Shown piece after piece: positions 22,407 through 34,215 of a stretch of 64,000 nt of DNA. The first letter of the stretch is position 1, and every line of letters starts with the position of its first letter. The stretch covers positions 160,909,465 through 160,973,464 of the forward strand of contig CP136068.1 in NCBI GenBank assembly GCA_032622095.1, read 5' to 3'. Source of the DNA: Siphonodentalium dalli. Lineage: Eukaryota; Mollusca; Scaphopoda; Gadilida; Siphonodentaliidae. The notes under the pieces are model-generated. The model was not told the DNA's origin. It saw only the letters and a program-made list of their open reading frames with translations, and did no database searches. The position numbers were made by a program, and so were the translations under genes.

Positions 22407-22806
22407 TTAACCCTTTACCCAACAGAAGGGCCATGTGCCAATGCATTCTCTTATATATGCGAGTCGACCATAGGTCGCCTCGCATATATAAGAGAATGCA
22501 TTGGCTTAACACATTAAAAATTATAAAATTGTTAAAGAATGTAAGAAAAAATGGTAAAAAGTGTTAAAAAAAGATTTTTTTTAGGCCAATGCATTCTCTT
22601 ATATATGCGAGGCGACCTATGGTCGACTCGCATATATAAGAGAATGCATTGGCACAGGGCATAACTGTAACTATCACAATGTGGTCAAGGAGCCGGTTCC
22701 AATGATATCCATATTTGTATGGTTCTATTGAGACAGACCGAAGATATTTTAGGCTGTTGAAGCTTTATTTGGCCGGTTTTGGCCGGTTTGTTGGGTAAAG
22801 GGTTAA
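22407..22806 (+). mobile_element. TTAA-flanked palindromic MITE, copy 3 (cleanest)
   Basis: This is a 400-bp element with intact ends TTAACCCTTTACCCAACA and TGTTGGGTAAAGGGTTAA. The hairpins lie at 22,437-22,504 and 22,585-22,653 as mirror images. The right third (GAGCCGGTTCCAATGATATC to the end) also occurs alone at 32,645. Confidence 0.85.
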
Positions 22807-22867
22807 ACAAACGACCTGTGGTCTTATCTCAACATGTTCCAAAGAAATTAATCGTCAATGAGTATTT

Positions 22868-23324
22868 GTGACCCGCCATATCAAATCCAGTCGTAAGTCG
22901 GGATTTGTTTTACCCTGTGCCAATGCAGTCTCTTATATATGCGAGTCGACCTTAGGTCGCCTCGCATATATAAGAGAATGCATTGGCCTAACAATTTTTT
23001 ACAATTTTAATAATTTGTTCTTGTATTCTTCAACAATTTTATAATTTCACCCATACAGAGCCCCAGACAAACATGAGCAGACGACACTCTTCTATATGCT
23101 TCTATATATGTGTGGGGCTCCCTGCAGGGTAATGGATGTTTTTATTTTATGTCCTAAAAATGTTAAGAAACATTTATTTTAAAAAAAATGATAAAAAATT
23201 GTTAGGCCAATGCATTCTCTTATATATGCGAGGCGACCTATGGTCGACTCGCATATGTAGGAGAATGCATTGGCACAGGGTAAAAAAATCCCGACTTCCG
23301 ACTGGATTTGATATGGTGGGTCAC
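22868..23324 (+). mobile_element. Second MITE family with the same hairpin module, copy 1
   Basis: This 457-bp element has terminal inverted repeats of about 50 bp beginning GTGACCCGCCATATCAAATC and no relation to the TTAA family ends. It carries the same two hairpins (22,918-22,987 and 23,206-23,274). Between them is a third stem, AGAGCCCCAGACA...TGTGTGGGGCTC (23,058-23,122). No target duplication is certain. Confidence 0.8.
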
Positions 23325-23551
23325 ATATTGTGTGGAAAGGGTTAAAATCTGACTGACATAGAAGGGAATCCCATTACTTCGAAAACGCATTACATCAGTG
23401 TATGTCATTCAATCATTACATCGGCGTGAGCCAATCATTACGTCAGTGTCTGCCCACCGAACCATTTAACGATGACGCGATGAAACCAACCAGACGATTG
23501 TCGGAATTCCCATACGGCGACCGCGATTCCAAGGAGACCAGGCTACATCTA

Positions 23552-24739
23552 TCTATACTATATATTTTGAGACTTCGTATATATGTGTGTATGTGTGTGT
23601 GTACTTCATAGAATCCAAAACGCGTGTACAGATTGAGATCAAATTTCGTATGTAAGTGTAAAATCCCACCGACACCGTCGTAATCGTGTTTTCGAGAAGC
23701 TCTGTGCACCCTTTATCCACTCCCAGTCATCGAAATCAGCTCAAACGGTACGGCCGGGGTTAATAACGTCATTATATATATATATGAAGTCAGAGTCTCC
23801 AAAGTTATACCGGAACAAACACGTGTTTACGTCGTCTTGGGGGTCCACGATGGGAGTCTGACTTCAATGCAATGTTATCGCTCGAAACACGTGTTTACTT
23901 CGTGTTGAGGTTCACGATGGGAGTCTGACAATTGTTATCGCTCGAAATAGTACATTAGGACGGGAACGGCTGGACAGATTGAGCTCAAACTTCCTATCTA
24001 AAGGTAAAATACCACGTACGATGTCGTCCACGCGTTTTCCAGAAGCTCCGAGCACCCGTACTCCACTCCCAGTCATAAAAATCAGCTCAAACGGCACGGC
24101 CGGGGTTAATAACGTCATTATATATATATATACGAAGTCAACGTTATTAGCATCTGCATTGAGTGCATTTCCTAGAACGCAACACGTGTTTTACGTCGTC
24201 TTGAGGTTCACGATGGGAGTCATTTCAATGCAATGTTATCGCTCGAAACACGTGTTTACTTCGTGTTGAGGTTCACGATGGGAGTCTGACATTTCAATGC
24301 AATGTTATCGCTCGAAATATTATGCAGAAAGGCAGATCTCGGAAACGGGTGGAGCTATCGACCTGAAATTTGCTATGTGAATGTATCTTGCACCGGGTAC
24401 AAATTTTATCGGGTCGCCGAGCCCATGCGACGCCCGTGCAGCGCATGCGCAGACGAGATCTCGGAAACGGGTGGAGCTATCGACTTGAAATTTGCTATGT
24501 GAATGTATCTTGGGCCGGGTACAAATTTGATCGGGTCGCCGAGCCCGTGCGACGCCAGCTTCGCGCATGCGCAGACCAGATCTCGGAAACGGGTGGAGCT
24601 ACCGGGTACAATTTTTTCTTATTGAAACGCGTGGAGCTAAAAATAAAAAAAAAATATAAACAAATGTCACAATTAACTCATTGAAAAACAAAAAATGTCA
24701 TGTTTCGGACAAGCCGCCGGTGGCGGGCTACCCTGCTAG
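23552..24739 (+). mobile_element. Helitron-like element, tandem copy A
   Basis: Starts A|TCTATACTATATATTTTGAG and ends with hairpin CCGCCGGTGGCGG, then CTAG and T. The interior has a direct duplication of about 340-375 bp (ACAGATTGAG...GGCACGGCCGGGGTTAATAA, two copies) and a minisatellite of about 125 bp (24,330-24,610) shared with the 3,642 element. It has no transposition protein, and the open frames across the minisatellite are by-products of the repeat. Confidence 0.7.
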
Positions 24740-25941
24740 TACTATATATTTTGAGACTTCGTATATATGTGTGTGTGTACTTCATAGAATCCAAAACGCG
24801 TGTACAGATTGAGCTCAAACTTCCTATGTAAGTGTCAAATCGCACCGACACGACCGTGGTCGCAGTTTAGAAAAGCTCAGAGCACCCGTTCTCCAATCTC
24901 AAATCACCGCAAAGGCACGGCGTGGGTTAATCAAGTGATTATTTAATGAGCGTTTGTTTTTGACGCATCTCTATAAAGAGCGTCTGTTTGCCATTCAACG
25001 TTATTTGCATCTGCAGAGAGATATACGGAACATACATTAAATTTAAAAAACATTTGTTTCTGACCAACCCTGCGAGTACGGATGGCGCGCTTTGTTTTTA
25101 CAGTATATACTTATATACCGAAATCATCCCAGATAATCACGAATATAGCATCAGATTTCTCCCCAGATATATCGTTATAAAGCTACTGGAATCTGCCAAT
25201 CTACGGGAAATTCCAGGGAATGCCGATTGAGCTCATGCAAACTTGCTACCCACGGGAAGTGTCATATATATGAGTGTGTCCTTTATAGACTCGAACCGAT
25301 TGAGCTCAAACTTGCTAAATAAGAAAATAGTGCCCAAGCCGTAAATATCAACAACAACGATATTGCTACCTACGGGGAGCAACGTTATTAGCATCTGCAG
25401 AATTATGCCGAGAGAAAGTGCTTTCCTATTTTTAGAACGCAACACATGTTTACGTCGCGTTGGTGATTGAGGTTCACAACGGGGTTAATTGACTGTCCGC
25501 TCTTTGCGACGATGAGGTTCACGGCGGGGACTATTGACCAACACTCACAATTTCGTCTTTTGCATCAGATACCAACACCTCGACCGATCGGGACGAAACT
25601 TGGTACGTGAGTGTAGTTTGACCAGGTGGTCGTCGCTGTCGTATTGGCGAGCCCGTGCGACGCCCGTGCAGCGCATGCGCAGACGAGATATCGGAAACGG
25701 GTGGAGCTATCGACTTGAAATTTGGTATGTGAATGTATCTTGCGCCGGGTACAAATTTTATCGGGTCGCCGAGCCCGTGCGACGCCAGCTTCGCGCATGC
25801 GCAGACCAGATCTCGGAAACGGGTGGAGCTACCGGGTACAAATTTTTCTTATTGAAACACGTGGAGCTAAAAATTAAAAAATATATATATAAAAAAATGT
25901 CATGTTTCGGACAAGCCGCCGGTGGCGGGCTAACCTGCTAG
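24740..25941 (+). mobile_element. Helitron-like element, tandem copy B
   Basis: Begins immediately at the CTAG|T of copy A with TACTATATATTTTGAGACTT, missing only the first few bases. It ends with the same hairpin and CTAG|T. The interior middle (24,920-25,560) differs from copy A; the 3' minisatellite and end are shared. Confidence 0.7.
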
Positions 25942-26477
25942 TATTATATAAAATAGTACAATACATTTTCTGTCATATTGCTAATTTAACCTAGTGTTTA
26001 CACATTTATATACAGACACTGAATGGATTACCTGGGGATGCTATTTATAGCGGAGGTACATGTAATATAATGATAGTGAAATCGATCAGAATCTGGAGCA
26101 CGTAGCTAGCTCATTTGTCTGATTTTAATTAACGTTCTTTAATATATTATGCCAAACATCAGTTATTGTCCAGCGCAACGTTAGTTATATTCGATACTAT
26201 ATGGCCACATGACAGCATCTCGTCACTGGACTAGCCGTCACACACACCGGTTATACACACATCGACCGTTAACTAATAACATGCTACAATGAAAGCGAGT
26301 TAAACATCGGTTTTACCCATCGGCTTCTCCATTTGACATCTATAATGAGTATGAACTGTACTATGTGGGATGATGAAAAGTAGTTACCAATTGGATCAGT
26401 AAACACGCCGTGAGTGTCGTCTCACTAACATAATGGAATATTTTTGTATAAAAAGATCGAACTGTATGGTACCTTTC
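25942..26477. other. No gene recognised
   Basis: AT-rich sequence without repeats or coding signal that I can support. Confidence 0.4.
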
Positions 26478-26785
26478 ATGACGGGAGCTGCGCTGGTGCA
26501 TCATTAAAGATCATGTGCTAGTGCATTCTCATTTATATACGAGTCTCGCATAGGGATCCTCGCATGTATAAACGAAAAGATCAAGGTAAATATTGTTAGG
26601 CCAATGTATTCTCTTATATATGCCTCCTCCACTTAACCATTTCGTGGCGGGGGCTGTGCTGGTGCAGCCTTAAAGATCATGTGTCAATGCATTATCGTAT
26701 ATATGCGAGTCTCCCATATGGCTTACAAGATCAAGGTAAATATTGTTAGGGCAATGCATTCTCTTATATGTGAGGCGCTACAGAT
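26478..26785 (+). repeat. Two tandem decayed relatives of the hairpin module
   Basis: Two copies of about 150-165 bp (26,478-26,624 and 26,640-26,785) each have GCTGGTGCA...TTAAAGATCATGTG, a broken CCAATGCATTCTCTTATAT arm, GAGTCTC in the centre and AAGATCAAGGTAAATATTGT. The hairpin arms are largely eroded. Confidence 0.65.
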
Positions 26786-29700
26786 AATTGTTCATCTCAG
26801 TTCCGTCTCAAAGTTCTGCCCATTTCCTTTCAATAATATGGCCAGAATTAGAAAAGAGGTTCTCGACAAAATTCCATACTGCAACTTTAAAATGAATTTG
26901 TCATGCCTCATACTGAACTTGGACAACCAGAATAGAACATGTAGTTGTCAGTTAATTAACTAACATGTATAATAACCAAGACAGTCACAATTTTCTACCT
27001 TTTCGGAAAACGCAGACAATAATGTTCGGGATATATGTAAAAAATCAACTGTTTACCAAATTTGGTTTCCGTTATGGAAGCCACCTTGAGCAATTTGGTC
27101 TATAAACACCGTAGTGTGACACATTTAAGAAGACCAAACAATAAACACCTTTCATAACAAAGATAGTTTCATTTTACTTGAAAAAAATGGTCCAAAATCT
27201 GAAAAGTTAATTTTTGCGGATATTTATGTCAAGTTTGTGAGAAAAAAATGCAATATGTCAAGTAACGTCAGTGGTGATAATAGCAACAATTAACCATGGT
27301 GCATCAGATATGCTAGTATTCAGTGTATAGAAGGCAGAATAACCAATTTTGTACATCAACCACAACTTGTAAGCGATTGCAGGACACGCTAGGGCAGTAT
27401 CTACCATTTTCCATATGTTGGCGGCCATTTTGGCAGCCATTTTGAGCCAAGGTGACAATTTTGGATTCAATGAGTTGGACTATTCATAGGTAATGATATG
27501 CCTCACTTACATTACAAAGTTATGTTCATTTCTTGTTGAAATATGACTAGAATCCCAATTGTGAAATTGTATACCGCGTTCTGTAAAATCGAATTTTTGA
27601 GGGATCGGAAGGGGCTAGGACCCCAATGATTGCAAATTTCATTGCGCCAATGATCAGTTATATAAAAAATACAAAATAAAGTTACATTTCTCAAACCAGT
27701 TCCATGCATCTTAATAGTATAGGAGTACCATATAGTGGTTTGTCGGTTATCAAATAATAGCCTATAGTTGCCACTTGTGGATGGTATAATCTACGGTATA
27801 CATGTAGATTCAAACTTGAAGGCAAATTGCAGTCCCATGCCATGGTGTACGCATATTGTGAAGCAATTTCGAATGCTTTTATTTAAGATTTCTACAATTC
27901 TTCTGCATTATTACGGGAAACAGAACTGTCCATATGCATAGATAAAATCGGAATGAATTGTAACGGACACAACTCTTCAATAATACTTGTTATATTTAAG
28001 TACTTAATAACTACATATACGTAATGTAAGTAGTCAGACCAGCGTACGAGGGGACTGAACTCTGCCATGAAGTTTGTTATAGATTACAGCTGTGGGAGTT
28101 CCCAGTATATTGATAAGACGATTAATAATGCACCAGCATTGGTGACTGGCGTAGCCCGAATTCAAATGCAACTAAACATGTTCATGTTTTCTATCGGTGA
28201 ACAACACTCTGAAAAGAATATAGTTTGACATCCTGGAGACAAACGTTTGACTAACCTATATTATTGACATTGACTAACTGCTTTTCTTCAGTGAGGTATA
28301 TATCTAGTTTGTGGGTGCAAGGACTCAATATGAGTGTACAGTGCTTCAGATATGCTTGATTCAGCGAGCGTGAACAAATTCTCATTTCTGATCAACTGGA
28401 TATCAGGATATCTGCTTCGGATTTAATGAAAGTGGTTTAATAGTTTTAGGGACAGTAACTCATTTTAAAACACTGCATCTATAATGGTAGTACTTTCGAG
28501 ATGTTTAATCTACGTTGCAATATTATTTTTGGATCTATAAATGCAACATTAAGATGGGATGAGATGACCGATATGTAACTTCGTAAGTTCATCACATCAT
28601 TTAAGAGTAAACATTTTGAAGCCGAGTTTTATAGTTCCATGGACACCACCAACATTCCAGACATATGAACTATATGAATCAAATTATAACACATATTTTA
28701 AGAACTTTCAACATACTATTATCTGATATTGATTCTGATTCGGTCGCTGATTCTGGATAATATATCATCCAGCTCAGTTTCGAGAATTCGTTCAACAATT
28801 ATTCCTAGCCAACTCTTGATCTTAACTAAGAAAGCTACATTTATCAGTCAACTGCTGGGCAATAGAGGTATATATCTCAATCTTGGTATGGTGGTTCCAT
28901 TGAAAACACCATTTTACTGAGGAATGTATAGGTCTAATTGTCGGAACACGCATTACTAAACTGCGGTCTTAATTAATTAATGTTCATTAGGAGAACAATC
29001 GTTCTTATTAGGAATTACCTCAGCATTTTGCTTATGCTAATTCCCGGGATACGTGACATTTGACCTCTGACATTTCCCATAAACAAAGAACAGTAGTTCA
29101 GAGAATGAGCACGTTGACAAATGCTAATAAAATACCTACACATGTATGACATTGTGTGTTTATAATACGTTAGTTGAGTCGGAGTTTGCTTATCATGTTT
29201 TTTTGTGCGTGACACATGGAGTGAAATAATGTGTATTCTTGAAACTATGACATATAATGCTCTAGAAATGCGTTAACTTCATTTTTGGATAGATATTATC
29301 GGATTTTGAAACAATTTTGAGACAGGCTATAAACTCTACTTTCTCTTGTCAATCCGAGACGCCACAAACTATGGGGAGAGAAGTCATGACGTTTTCATCG
29401 AAAAGGGAAACCTATCTCAAAACGCTGAAAGGATGACGCCGCATATCGACAGATGGGTGCGTCGTTAAAATAACGCGATTGCGGGAAATGTTTTCTGACC
29501 AAAGGGGCGACCAATTAAATTAATTTTAGGCAAATGATGAAAAACATTGCATGTCACCTTTAACAAAGACCCATTAACATTGTCCTGCTAGTTATGCATC
29601 TTTATCAGTGCCAAATATTAGCCCCATCACTAACACATTTACACCACCACACACACAAACATACCAAGCCGGTGGCCATTCCTGCCACCGACGACGTCAC

Positions 29701-30229
29701 TTTGCCAGCATAAACCCACACCATTATATTCGGCATGTGTATTATTCAGATAGATGAATATAAGTTTGTTTTAACTCGGCAACTATTTGTTTTAATCAAA
29801 GTGTGATTTGGTTGAAATCAAGACATTATATTTTGTATTTTTGCTGATTCGGACGTCGGTACACACGAGTAAATGGGAGACGCAAAGCAATTTGTTTAAA
29901 TTAAACCCGATTAAATTCCCGGTACAATGGAGATGCCTGCATGTTATTTGGGGAAATCGACGACAAAATGTCTGAAATAAAAAATGTGTATTGTCCCCCA
30001 GTAAATCCACACCCTAACTCAGATGGCGCCACTAAGTAATTTGTATACCAAAAATTAAATCAGAACCGTGGACTAGGATGTACAACAAATGTCTCATTCC
30101 GTTATGCAAAGAAACGGACAATTTCGTCACAAGCGTGGCTGAAACATGACGCAACATTACAATGTTCGGTTAATTTCCACACGCAGCATGATACTTACAT
30201 GGCAAAAATATCCATACGCTCTGAGAAAA
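26786..30229. other. No gene recognised
   Basis: About 3.4 kb of AT-rich sequence. All frames are short and broken. I see no domain, repeat or RNA gene I can support. Confidence 0.4.
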
Positions 30230-30345
30230 AGTTCCCAATTTGGTTCCCCGGGGAAGCAAAAACCAACATAGATACACGCAGTTTGGTTCTACTCTTCTTT
30301 GGTTCCATCTGGAACTTTAAACCGCCACGGAACTTTAAACCGTTA
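30230..30345. repeat. GGTTC/GGAAC-rich repeat
   Basis: Contains TTTGGTTCCCCGGGG, TTTGGTTCTACTC, TTTGGTTCCATC and two GGAACTTTAAACC words. Similar word-rich patches lie at 32,360 and 44,305. Confidence 0.5.
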
Positions 30346-30530
30346 TTTACTGAAATGATTATCTCATTCGGTTATAACATATTACGTTGAATATAAGCAG
30401 CCGACATGCAGACGAACATATATTGAACGTTCAGAAGGATTCCCATTCATTCATTGCATTGGTAGAAAATGTTCACATAACAAGCTCAACAGACGACCAT
30501 ACATGTATATCGGTTTGTTTAACGTAATAT

Positions 30531-30988
30531 GTGACCCGCCATATCAAATCCAGTCGAAAGTCGGGATTTATTTACCCTGTGCCAATGCATTCTCTCATAT
30601 ATGCGAGTCGACCATAGGTCGCCTCGCATATATAAGAGAATGCATTGGCCTAACAATGTTTTACAATTTTAATAATATTTTCTTGTATTCTTTAACAATT
30701 TTATAATTTCACCCATACAGAGCCCCAGACAAACATGAGCAGACGACACTCTTCTATACGCTTCTATATATGTGTGGGGCTCCCTGCAGGGTAATGGATG
30801 TTTTTTTTATTTTATGTCCTAAAAATTGTAAGAAACATTTATTTAAAAAACATGTTAAAAAAATGTTAAGCCAATGCATTCTCTTATATATGCGAGGCGA
30901 CCTATGGTCGACTCGCGTATATAAGAGAATGCATTGGCACAGGGTAAAAAAATCCCGACTTACGACTGGATTTGATATGGCGGGTCAC
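30531..30988 (+). mobile_element. Second MITE family with hairpin module, copy 2
   Basis: This 458-bp element has TIRs GTGACCCGCCATATCAAATC / GATTTGATATGGCGGGTCAC, the two hairpins at 30,584-30,650 and 30,870-30,940, and the central GAGCCCCA stem. It is nearly collinear with 22,868-23,324. Confidence 0.85.
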
Positions 30989-31027
30989 AAATATGAACAT
31001 TTCTTCGTGGAACTTCTTGCCAACGAG

Positions 31028-31125
31028 AATGTAGTAAGAAGCCGGTTAAAGTAAGGAATCTAAATGTAGTAAGAAGCGGTTAAAGTAAGGAATCTAAATG
31101 TAGTAAGAAGCGGTTAAAGTAAGCA
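31028..31125 (+). repeat. Tandem repeat, about 35 bp x 3
   Basis: Unit: ATGTAGTAAGAAGCGGTTAA followed by AGTAAGGAATCTAA. Confidence 0.9.
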
Positions 31126-31661
31126 GTGTAAAAGTTGCATCTTTTCTTCGAATAAATGGCAGACGGATGAAACAGTAAACTTACCTTTTCGGATTTCTCT
31201 GAAAAAAACGACCGGCACAGTTGAAGAAATCCGTGGTTGTGATACGCCCCTAAAGTTGTTTGTGTAGTTTGTCATTTTCTTGGTCCGGGTATCCGATTGC
31301 AGATTGCCTCTCATATTGCTTTTGTATTTTGATGCATATACCACAAGTAATTAGTATCAACGCCATTCGACTTGGCCAGGAATCCGATCCAGCGAGTGCA
31401 GATTATATATTGCGTTTATAGTTGTGAAGCAAATACACAGACCGATGCTGAATTCGTCTGGGGGTAATGTGACTATGTGTCGTGCGCTTAGGGTATGTTC
31501 ACACGCTGGCAGATATAGTTATGTTTTAAAGGCAATTTGTCGTAGAGGGATATGTAAGGCCACACGGCTTTGATCAGGTATACATATATGTATATGGATT
31601 CTGATAAATATAAATAATTTAGACAGATAGAAACATGATATATCCATGACATTGTATAATA

Positions 31662-31871
31662 TCATCGTTCGTCATCTTCGATTCGCTCGGCATCATATTC
31701 GCATTCGTCTCCAACCTCATCATCATCATCGTCGTCTTCGTCGTCGTCATCGTCAGCGTCATCGTCAGCATCATCACCATTACCATCCTTGTCGTCGTCT
31801 CCATCTTCACACACATAGTCATCGTATTATTGTTTTGCATTAACTTGTAATATGTATACGGTATTGATATA
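31662..31871 (-). CDS. Candidate Asp-rich terminal exon
   Basis: On the minus strand an open stretch of 69 codons begins right after a TTTAG that could act as a splice acceptor (AG at 31,872-31,873) and ends with TGA at 31,662. It reads YDDYVCEDGDDDK, then a long Asp-rich run, then GDECEYDAERIEDDER. Two cysteines flank the acidic tract. The tract is written with mixed GAT, GAC and GAA codons, which is more consistent with selection on protein than with a pure trinucleotide microsatellite. No other exon of such a gene is identified, so it could still be a degenerate (GAY)n repeat. The Met/Thr-rich frame in another phase of the same strand is a shadow. Confidence 0.3.
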
Positions 31872-32359
31872 CTAAACATCTCGCCAATATAAGTTTCCCC
31901 TATATTGGCCGACATCTCCTAAAATGCACATTATATATCACCGCGAAGCACTGCAAGTAAAAGGAAATATCAGCATATACTTGTTTGAACACATACAGTC
32001 CATTATTATTTTCATTGAAAGAACGCACAATCTAATCAACAAGCCACGGTGTAGCTTGCGAATTATTCCTAAGATGTTCATTGAAGGATTCCACAAGCAT
32101 AGTCATATTAAGATCATTTGATTACTGTTGGGGTACCTATATTGCTCATACCACACATAGGGTGGGAACAATAACTATTAATATAGTTCGATATATCCTT
32201 CAGACAGAACATCGTCCGATCGGTGAGCAAACATCGTGTGGTATTAATTTTAAACGGTATTTACGAACTAATGGAACATTAATAAACAAAGACGCCTCAA
32301 ATGTGCTTATAACCTATACATAGTCGCGTGTCAATGTATCCACAAACACTCATTATTGT

Positions 32360-32640
32360 TTCCAACTAGGCATTTAACGAACCAAATGAGGAACCCAACG
32401 GAAATATTTGGTTCCGTGTTCTGGTTGTTCTGGGAAACAGCTAAAGAAGAACAACAGCAGGCCACATTAATTCCGCCCTCATGACAAATATTAGAAACAA
32501 ATTTGGTTACATGTGGAGCCATAATGTCTGGTGGGTATACCTAATAAGTTAATTAGGTTCTTTGATTTGTTTCTTCGAGGAACCAAAACATGTTTGGTTC
32601 TTCATTTGATTCTGTATTGTGGTTCTTTGTGAAAACATGT
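32360..32640. repeat. GGTTC/GAACC-rich repeat
   Basis: Many alternating GAACCAAA and TTTGGTTC words, for example GAGGAACCAAAACATG next to TTTGGTTCTTC, which could fold into local hairpins. Confidence 0.5.
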
Positions 32641-32644
32641 ACCA

Positions 32645-32764
32645 ATGGAGCCGGTTCCAATGATATCCATATTTGTATGGTTCTATTGAGACAGACCGAA
32701 GATATTTTAGGCTGTTGAAGCTTTATTTGGCCGGTTTTGGCCGGTTTGTTGGGTAAAGGGTTAA
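32645..32764 (+). mobile_element. Right third of a TTAA MITE
   Basis: 120 bp identical in layout to 22,688-22,806, ending TGTTGGGTAAAGGGTTAA. The hairpins and left end are absent. Confidence 0.85.
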
Positions 32765-33167
32765 GTCCTATCTATCGAACCGCGTCCAGATGATGCTGGG
32801 GCGGTAGGCGGACTGGAATTTCTAAAACAGGTTGTTACTCACGAGGTGTTCTTGGAGTTGTTTGAGAACTAACTTTTCTAAGATCTTAGAAAGAAAAGGC
32901 AGGCCAGAAACAGGACGATAGTTCTTAAGATCGTTCCGATCAAGTCATTTCTTTTTTTATCAACTGTGTAATAACTGCTTCTTTGAAGCAGTCGGGTACG
33001 TAACCATGGCGAAGGCAATGGTTCATTATGTCAGTGATTCGTTGAATCAGGTAGTCTATGAACTCGATCAGCAGTTTTGTCGGGATACAATCAACAGTAC
33101 ATGTTTTAGAAGGAGATTTCATTATAAACCCCACTGTTTCATTATAAACCCAACTGTTTCGTAACAA
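32765..33167 (-). pseudogene. Non-LTR retrotransposon reverse transcriptase fragment
   Basis: The minus-strand frame from 33,167 reads SPSKTCTVDCIPTKLL, then NHCLRHGYVPDCFKEA and TQLIKK. After a one-base shift near 32,945 it continues LDRNDLKNYRPVSGLPF, LSKILEKLVLKQLQ and SAYRP. These are the fingers and motif-1/2 blocks of CR1/Jockey-type reverse transcriptases (D-x-IP, NYRPVS, SKxLE, QSAYR). An in-frame TAG follows NNLF. It is 5' and 3' truncated and abuts the MITE end at 32,764. Its clade is not resolved from this fragment. Confidence 0.75.
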
Positions 33168-33379
33168 CCGCGAGTGGTGCTTGCTTATTTGAATAACTGT
33201 TGTTTTTTATTTGTAATTAAAGCACGCTATGTATAAATTGTGTTATCACGGATATAAATCCGTTATAATGTGTAATGTTCCTATTAGATACCGTTGAACA
33301 AATAGATAAACCTTATTATGCAGTTGGTATGTGGTGCTGACAATTTCACACACGATGTACATACGTTACGAATACGTTT

Positions 33380-33482
33380 CTGTACTGCTGAATTTCTTTT
33401 CTAATATGTCACAGGCACTGATATCACAATGACCATTCAACAGTTTATATACCTCGATTAGATCTCCTCTAAATCTTTGATA
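33380..33482 (-). pseudogene. Non-LTR retrotransposon C-terminal fragment
   Basis: Minus strand reads YQRFRGDLIEVYKLLNGH, the R-x-RGDLIExYKxLNG block found near the C-terminus of many CR1/Jockey-like reverse transcriptases. Only about 34 codons remain. Confidence 0.6.
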
Positions 33483-33763
33483 TTTGAAAGACATCAGACA
33501 TCACATTAACCACTGCCTTGGCGCACAAGTAATGTGAGGAAATCACAATTGTTGTTATTAGAGACTTCTATCGATTACAATTCATTTTGCATTCTGAGAA
33601 ACTTAACTGTCCATATCCATTGGAAAATTGGCTAGGTAAAACCAAAATGAATGGTAATAGACACAACTCATCAATAACATATGTTAGATATAATTACGTA
33701 TATATACGTAATGGCAGTGGTCAGATCAGCGTATATTTTACCTGATTTACCTCGATCTTCAGC

Positions 33764-34215
33764 TTATGTTAAGCTTTCGCTTTTATTAGTCACTTGTCTT
33801 ATTGCTCGCCCTTTATTATTGTTTACGAATTTATTAAAGTTAAAATAAAATATATTAGTCTTTTCTCTCCACCTACCATTGGGATAGGATTTAAATTTAT
33901 CTAGGGATTTCGCTGTCACACATATATCTGTCAGATTAATCAGGTCCTCATACTTCTTGGCAAGTTTGGTGTTACTTTGTTTGTATTTTGTAAAGCTGTG
34001 TAATGTCGTTTCTCTCTCTGCTATATTCCAAACTTGGTATACCAAGATATCGTAGTCTCTTAAGGTTTATTGTGTATGTTCTTCGCCAGCTTTGTCGCTC
34101 TCCGTTTTACGCTATATCTATAGCCATTTTTTCATTTCTTAAATGTGGATTCCAAATTGATGAGCTATTTTCTAGGTTAGTTCTGACTTATGAGTTGTAC
34201 AGTATCCTGTACATG
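33764..34215 (-). pseudogene. Degenerate non-LTR retrotransposon C-terminal region
   Basis: On the minus strand, in several frames, are LYNS-VRTNLENSSSIWNP, then RLRYLGIPSLEYSRE with DITQLYKI, then TAKSLDKFKS. This is the expected order of C-terminal blocks of CR1/Jockey-type elements. Stops and frameshifts are frequent. The plus-strand frame over 34,003-34,311 is its shadow. It is a separate copy from 33,380-33,482, because the order of blocks would otherwise be reversed. Confidence 0.6.

Noticed and set aside
24302-25941. Several reading frames with repeated RRxxLGNGWSYRLEICYVNV-like text
   Set aside because: They are produced by the minisatellite inside the Helitron-like elements; the same text appears at 3,790-3,975 in an intron insertion.
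31619-31915. 98-codon Met/Thr-rich minus-strand frame
   Set aside because: A frame-shadow of the Asp-rich tract; low-complexity composition.
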